DNA of 36,059 nt, from contig JADHWM010000016.1 of assembly GCA_016783485.1 (NCBI GenBank), positions 1-36,059 of the forward strand, written 5' to 3'. A model generated the notes under the pieces. It was not told the origin of the DNA. It saw only the letters and a program-made list of their open reading frames with translations, and searched no databases. A program made the position numbers and the translations under genes. Every line of letters starts with the position of its first letter. The stretch's first letter is position 1. The stretch is from Candidatus Bathyarchaeota archaeon. Lineage in GTDB: Archaea > Thermoproteota > Bathyarchaeia > TCS64. Positions 32,945 to 36,059 of the stretch are shown here, piece after piece.

Positions 32945-34105
32945 ATGGAGCTGAAAGACGACTTCCCATTGACCCGGAATCAGATATGGTTCAACACCGC
33001 CGCAACCGGGGCCTGCCCCTCCTCAACCCTCGCAGTCATGGAGGAATACCTGGCGGACATCATGAGCCGCCTCCGAGGCGAAGGCGGGTCTGTCATGCCC
33101 TCTGAGAAATGGGCTGAGAGGAGGCTCAACGGCAAGAGGCTCTTCGCTAAGATCATCGGCGCCTCGGAGGGGGAGGTCGCATTCGTCCCCAACGCAAGCG
33201 TCGGCGTCAACACAGCCTTCGGAATGGTGCCCCTGGAGAAGGGGGATAACGTGGTCACCACTGACCTCTGCTTCCCCATGGGCGCCGTCGTGGTGAACAA
33301 GCAGAGGGAGAGGGGGGCTGAGCCCCGCTTCATCAGGAACGAGGGGGGGACTGTGGACGCCTCCGACTTTGAGAAAACCGTCGACGACAGGACCAAGATC
33401 GTCTACGTGGATCAGGCGACTTGGTTCAACGGCTTCCTCCACGATCTGAAAGCAATCTCCGAGGTCGCCCACGACCACGGGGCCTACCTCATCGTGGACG
33501 GAACCCAGTCCGCAGGAGTCTTAGGCTGGGACGCAAAGGGGTGGGGGGTCGACTTCCTCGCCGCGAGCACCTACAAATGGATGATGGGGGGACCCTACCA
33601 GCTGAGGGCTGGCTTCCTCTACATCGACGAGAATCACATCGACGGGCTGAGCGCCCCCTACGCCGGGGACCAGACTCTCCGACCCGATCAGTCCAAGTAC
33701 AACCAGGAGGACGGCTTCGACCTCTACGACTACGAGCCCCGGGAGGGGATCGAGCGCCTCGAGGTTTTCCCCCACTCCATGAACTCCTACGTCGCTGTTG
33801 AGAACAGCCTCAGGGTACTCCTCGACCACGGGATGGACCGGATCGAGGCCCACGTGAAGGGGATCGGGACGAAGCTGATAGACGGCCTCCTGGAGGAGGG
33901 ATACGAGCTCCAGACTCCCGTGGAGGAGGACAAGCGCATCTATGTGAACTTCAAAGTGCCCGGATTCAAGGAGGTGGAAAAGAAGCTCGCCGACTCGGGC
34001 GTCTCGGTGAGTCCCAGGGTCGGAGGCCTCAGGCTCTCCCCCCACTTCTACAACAACAAGGGCGAGGTCGACGTCTTCCTGGAGAAGCTGAAAAAAGCGA
34101 CCTGA
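32945..34105 (+). CDS. Class-V aminotransferase family protein
   Basis: The 386-aa fold-type I PLP enzyme begins with IWFNTAATGACP, keeps D185 in VDGTQSAG and the PLP lysine K211 in ASTYKWMMGG. The C-terminal small domain has SGVSVSPRVGGLRLSPHFYN. It resembles SufS/CsdA-like and isopenicillin-N-epimerase-like proteins. Unlike desulfurases there is no Cys in the expected mobile loop (SPRVGGLRLSPHF), so a cyst(e)ine-lyase, epimerase or kynureninase-like reaction is more likely. The amidase at 34194 follows about 90 bp later in the same direction. Confidence 0.87.
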   Translation: MELKDDFPLTRNQIWFNTAATGACPSSTLAVMEEYLADIMSRLRGEGGSVMPSEKWAERRLNGKRLFAKIIGASEGEVAFVPNASVGVNTAFGMVPLEKGDNVVTTDLCFPMGAVVVNKQRERGAEPRFIRNEGGTVDASDFEKTVDDRTKIVYVDQATWFNGFLHDLKAISEVAHDHGAYLIVDGTQSAGVLGWDAKGWGVDFLAASTYKWMMGGPYQLRAGFLYIDENHIDGLSAPYAGDQTLRPDQSKYNQEDGFDLYDYEPREGIERLEVFPHSMNSYVAVENSLRVLLDHGMDRIEAHVKGIGTKLIDGLLEEGYELQTPVEEDKRIYVNFKVPGFKEVEKKLADSGVSVSPRVGGLRLSPHFYNNKGEVDVFLEKLKKAT

Positions 34106-34193
34106 GCAGCCCACGGCGAGTGCGATGGGTCTCTCTTCGAGCGCCATGAATAATTTTATCCCTTCAACCGGCAACGTGAAGTCGGTGCAATTC

Positions 34194-35651
34194 ATGAGAG
34201 GTTCGATGGCTTCTGAACTCACCTTCGCATCTCTTACCCGGGCGGCAGAGGCGATCCGGGATGGCAAGTTAACCTCTCTGGAGCTAACGGAGCATATCAT
34301 CAAACGAATTGAGAGGCATAACCCGGCCCTCAACGCCATCGTCACCTTCACCAAGACCGAGGCCATCGCCCAGGCGAAAGCAGCAGACGAGGCCCTCGCG
34401 AGAGGCGCGGCCTTGGGCCCCCTCCACGGCGTCCCGATTACCATCAAGGACTGCTTCGAGGTGGCGGGCGTCCGCACCACCGCCGGGGCGAAGAGGCTCT
34501 CAGACCACGTCCCCGAGGAGGACGCCGCAACCGTCTCCCGCCTCAGGAAGGCAGGTGCGGTGATACTCGGGAAAACCAACGTCCCCATCTACGCCGGGGA
34601 CTGGCAGACCTTCAACGAGGTCTTCGGGACCACCAACAACCCGTGGAACCTCGAGACGACCCCGGGGGGCTCCACCGGGGGAGGGGCCGCAGCGGTCGCC
34701 GCGGGTCTCAGCTACATCTCCCTGGGGAGTGACATCGGGGGCTCCATCAGGATACCCTCCACCTTCTGCGGCCTCTACGGCCACAAGCCCACCATCAACA
34801 TCCTCCCCTATCGGGGGCATATACCCCGGAGGCACACACCCCTCCTCACCGTTGCGGGGCCCCTCGCCCGGAGCCCCGAGGATCTCAAACTGGCCCTGGA
34901 GGTGATGGGGGGACCCGACACAGAGGAAGAGATAGCCTACAGCTGGACTCTGCCCCCCTCGAGATGTGAATCCCTCTCGGAGTACCGGCTCGGATACGTC
35001 CTGGATCACCCCTCCTGCCCCCTGAGCGGAGAGATGAGGGATGCCGTACAGGGAGCCGTCGAGAAATTAGAGGGGAAGGTCTCGGCCCTCGACGAGGGGT
35101 GGCCCCCCGGGGTGGACCCGGTCAAGCAGTATACCACATACAGGTTCCTAATCTCCTCGGTCTATGCCTCGTTCCTCAAAGACGAGGAGTTCGACAAGCT
35201 CAGGGAGAGAGCCAAGGATCAGGACGGGAGCCACGAGGCCTTCGTCTCCCTGGCCTGGACGGCCCCCCACAAGCTCCGCCAGAGAGCCCTTGCGGAGAGA
35301 ATGGAGGCCCGGGCCGCCTGGCAGAGATACTTCGAGACCCACGACGCCCTCCTCCTCCCCGCCGCCTTCACCACGGCCTTCCCCCACGACCACAGCACCC
35401 CCCAGTGGCACCGAGAGATACAGACGCCCGAGGGGCCCAGATCCTACGAGGACCTCTACTTCTGGATCACCTTCGCCACGTTCACCGGGCTCCCGGCCAC
35501 AATCGCTCCCATAGGAGCCTCATCGTCGGGCTTGCCCATAGGCATCCAGATAATCGGGCCCTACCTGGAGGACGCCACGCCCCTCGACTTCGCGACCATG
35601 ACAAAGGAACTATTCGGCGGATTCAAGCCCCCCGCCGGCTACATGGACTAA
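34194..35651 (+). CDS. Amidase signature family enzyme
   Basis: The protein (485 aa from ATG 34194) has the amidase triad K85 (PITIKDCF), S160 (PGGSTGGG) and nucleophile S184 (SDIGGSIRIP). It hydrolyses amide bonds; GatA, the Glu/Asp-tRNA amidotransferase subunit, is related, but the length and the C-terminal third (QRYFETHDALLLPAAFTTAFPHDHS) fit general amidases better, and no gatB/gatC is near. Frames open further upstream to 34125. ATG 34194 or 34206 fit best behind a TATA-like aattttatc near 34151. Substrate unknown. Confidence 0.88.
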   Translation: MRGSMASELTFASLTRAAEAIRDGKLTSLELTEHIIKRIERHNPALNAIVTFTKTEAIAQAKAADEALARGAALGPLHGVPITIKDCFEVAGVRTTAGAKRLSDHVPEEDAATVSRLRKAGAVILGKTNVPIYAGDWQTFNEVFGTTNNPWNLETTPGGSTGGGAAAVAAGLSYISLGSDIGGSIRIPSTFCGLYGHKPTINILPYRGHIPRRHTPLLTVAGPLARSPEDLKLALEVMGGPDTEEEIAYSWTLPPSRCESLSEYRLGYVLDHPSCPLSGEMRDAVQGAVEKLEGKVSALDEGWPPGVDPVKQYTTYRFLISSVYASFLKDEEFDKLRERAKDQDGSHEAFVSLAWTAPHKLRQRALAERMEARAAWQRYFETHDALLLPAAFTTAFPHDHSTPQWHREIQTPEGPRSYEDLYFWITFATFTGLPATIAPIGASSSGLPIGIQIIGPYLEDATPLDFATMTKELFGGFKPPAGYMD

Positions 35652-35737
35652 GACCGCCCTTTCAACAAACCTTTTCCCCTTCCAGCCCCTATTCACAGCG
35701 ACGACCCCCTGAAAATCGGGGAATGGGTGAAAGAACA

Positions 35738-36059
35738 TGATGAAAGCGCTTGTAGTGGGGAACGGGGCCAGGGAGCACGCCATCGCGAAAGCCCTCGCCG
35801 TGAGCGATGTGGAGCTCCACTCCGCTATGGCCCGGAGGAACCCGGGAATCGCCGAGCTCTCCCAGGAAACCGTGATAATGGACATCAACGACACGGGGCT
35901 CTACAAGCGGTTCAAGGACGTCGACGTGGCATTCATCGGGCCGGAAGCCCCCCTCGCCGCAGGCGTCACAGACGCCTTGAACGAGATGGAGATACCCGTG
36001 GTCGGTCCCACGAGGGCGGCGGCCAGGCTAGAGTGGAGCAAGGCCTACACCCGGGAGTT
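35738..36059 (+). CDS. purD: Phosphoribosylamine-glycine ligase, N-terminal part (runs off window)
   Basis: The first 107 residues of a GAR synthetase are visible, cut by the window edge. The start MMKALVVGNGAREHAIAKAL holds the PurD dinucleotide-like loop GxGxREHA. FIGPEAPLAAGVTDAL and VVGPTRAAARLEWSKAY match the ligase's conserved N-domain and the lid hinge (FGPTKAAAxxExSK pattern). The enzyme joins glycine to phosphoribosylamine in purine synthesis. Double ATG at 35738 and 35741; either could be the start. It follows the amidase by about 86 bp. Confidence 0.94.

Noticed and set aside
32945-34105. Second cysteine desulfurase that would make up for the lysine-less IscS
   Set aside because: The PLP lysine K211 is present, but no Cys is found in the mobile-loop position, so a desulfurase call is not supported.

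Overview
This window is archaeal chromosome. The evidence is a GINS23-type subunit abutting MCM, archaeal PheS and PheT, an Ogg2-type glycosylase, a tRNA-Tyr with an intron just after the anticodon, an AN1-finger/site-2 protease fusion, and TATA boxes about 25-35 bp before many starts, often GTG or TTG (leaderless style). The DNA is GC-rich. The gene set fits a TACK-type lineage such as Bathyarchaeia; that placement is inference.

Layout. 1-2760: two related radical-SAM proteins (one cut by the window edge), separated by two tiny overlapping helical ORFs. 2835-6871: a stand-alone pyruvate-kinase C-terminal-like protein, an MFS transporter, the AN1/S2P protease, PRPP synthetase and a small unknown. 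6930-8782: a thioredoxin, a wrecked thioredoxin-reductase remnant and RNase Z. 8789-11451: a TIM-barrel isomerase, a flavodiiron protein and a membrane protein. 11480-13160 (minus): IscS, IscU and a 51-aa Cys-rich protein, joined by 3-4 bp overlaps; this IscS has Asp where the PLP lysine should be. 13244-17618: Nudix hydrolase, tRNA-Tyr, RACo-like corrinoid-activation protein, MtnA and Ogg2. 17731-24550: GINS-MCM, PheS-PheT and a DMT transporter.

24551-26968 is an AT-rich island unlike its surroundings. It holds a 0.9-kb stretch with no gene recognised except for a candidate structured RNA, then two tandem paralogous membrane-anchored proteins of unknown function, the first broken by a one-base frameshift. 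26969-36059 returns to GC-rich housekeeping and metabolic genes: a small Cys protein with a hairpin terminator, PolX, a VTT protein, an amidohydrolase, a CPBP protease, a UbiA prenyltransferase, a class-V aminotransferase, an amidase and the start of PurD.

Functional themes are Fe-S and redox chemistry (IscS/IscU, flavodiiron protein, radical SAM, RACo, thioredoxin), replication and repair (GINS/MCM, PolX, Ogg2), translation (PheST, tRNA-Tyr, RNase Z) and nucleotide/one-carbon supply (Prs, PurD, MtnA). No CRISPR array, integrase or insertion sequence was seen.
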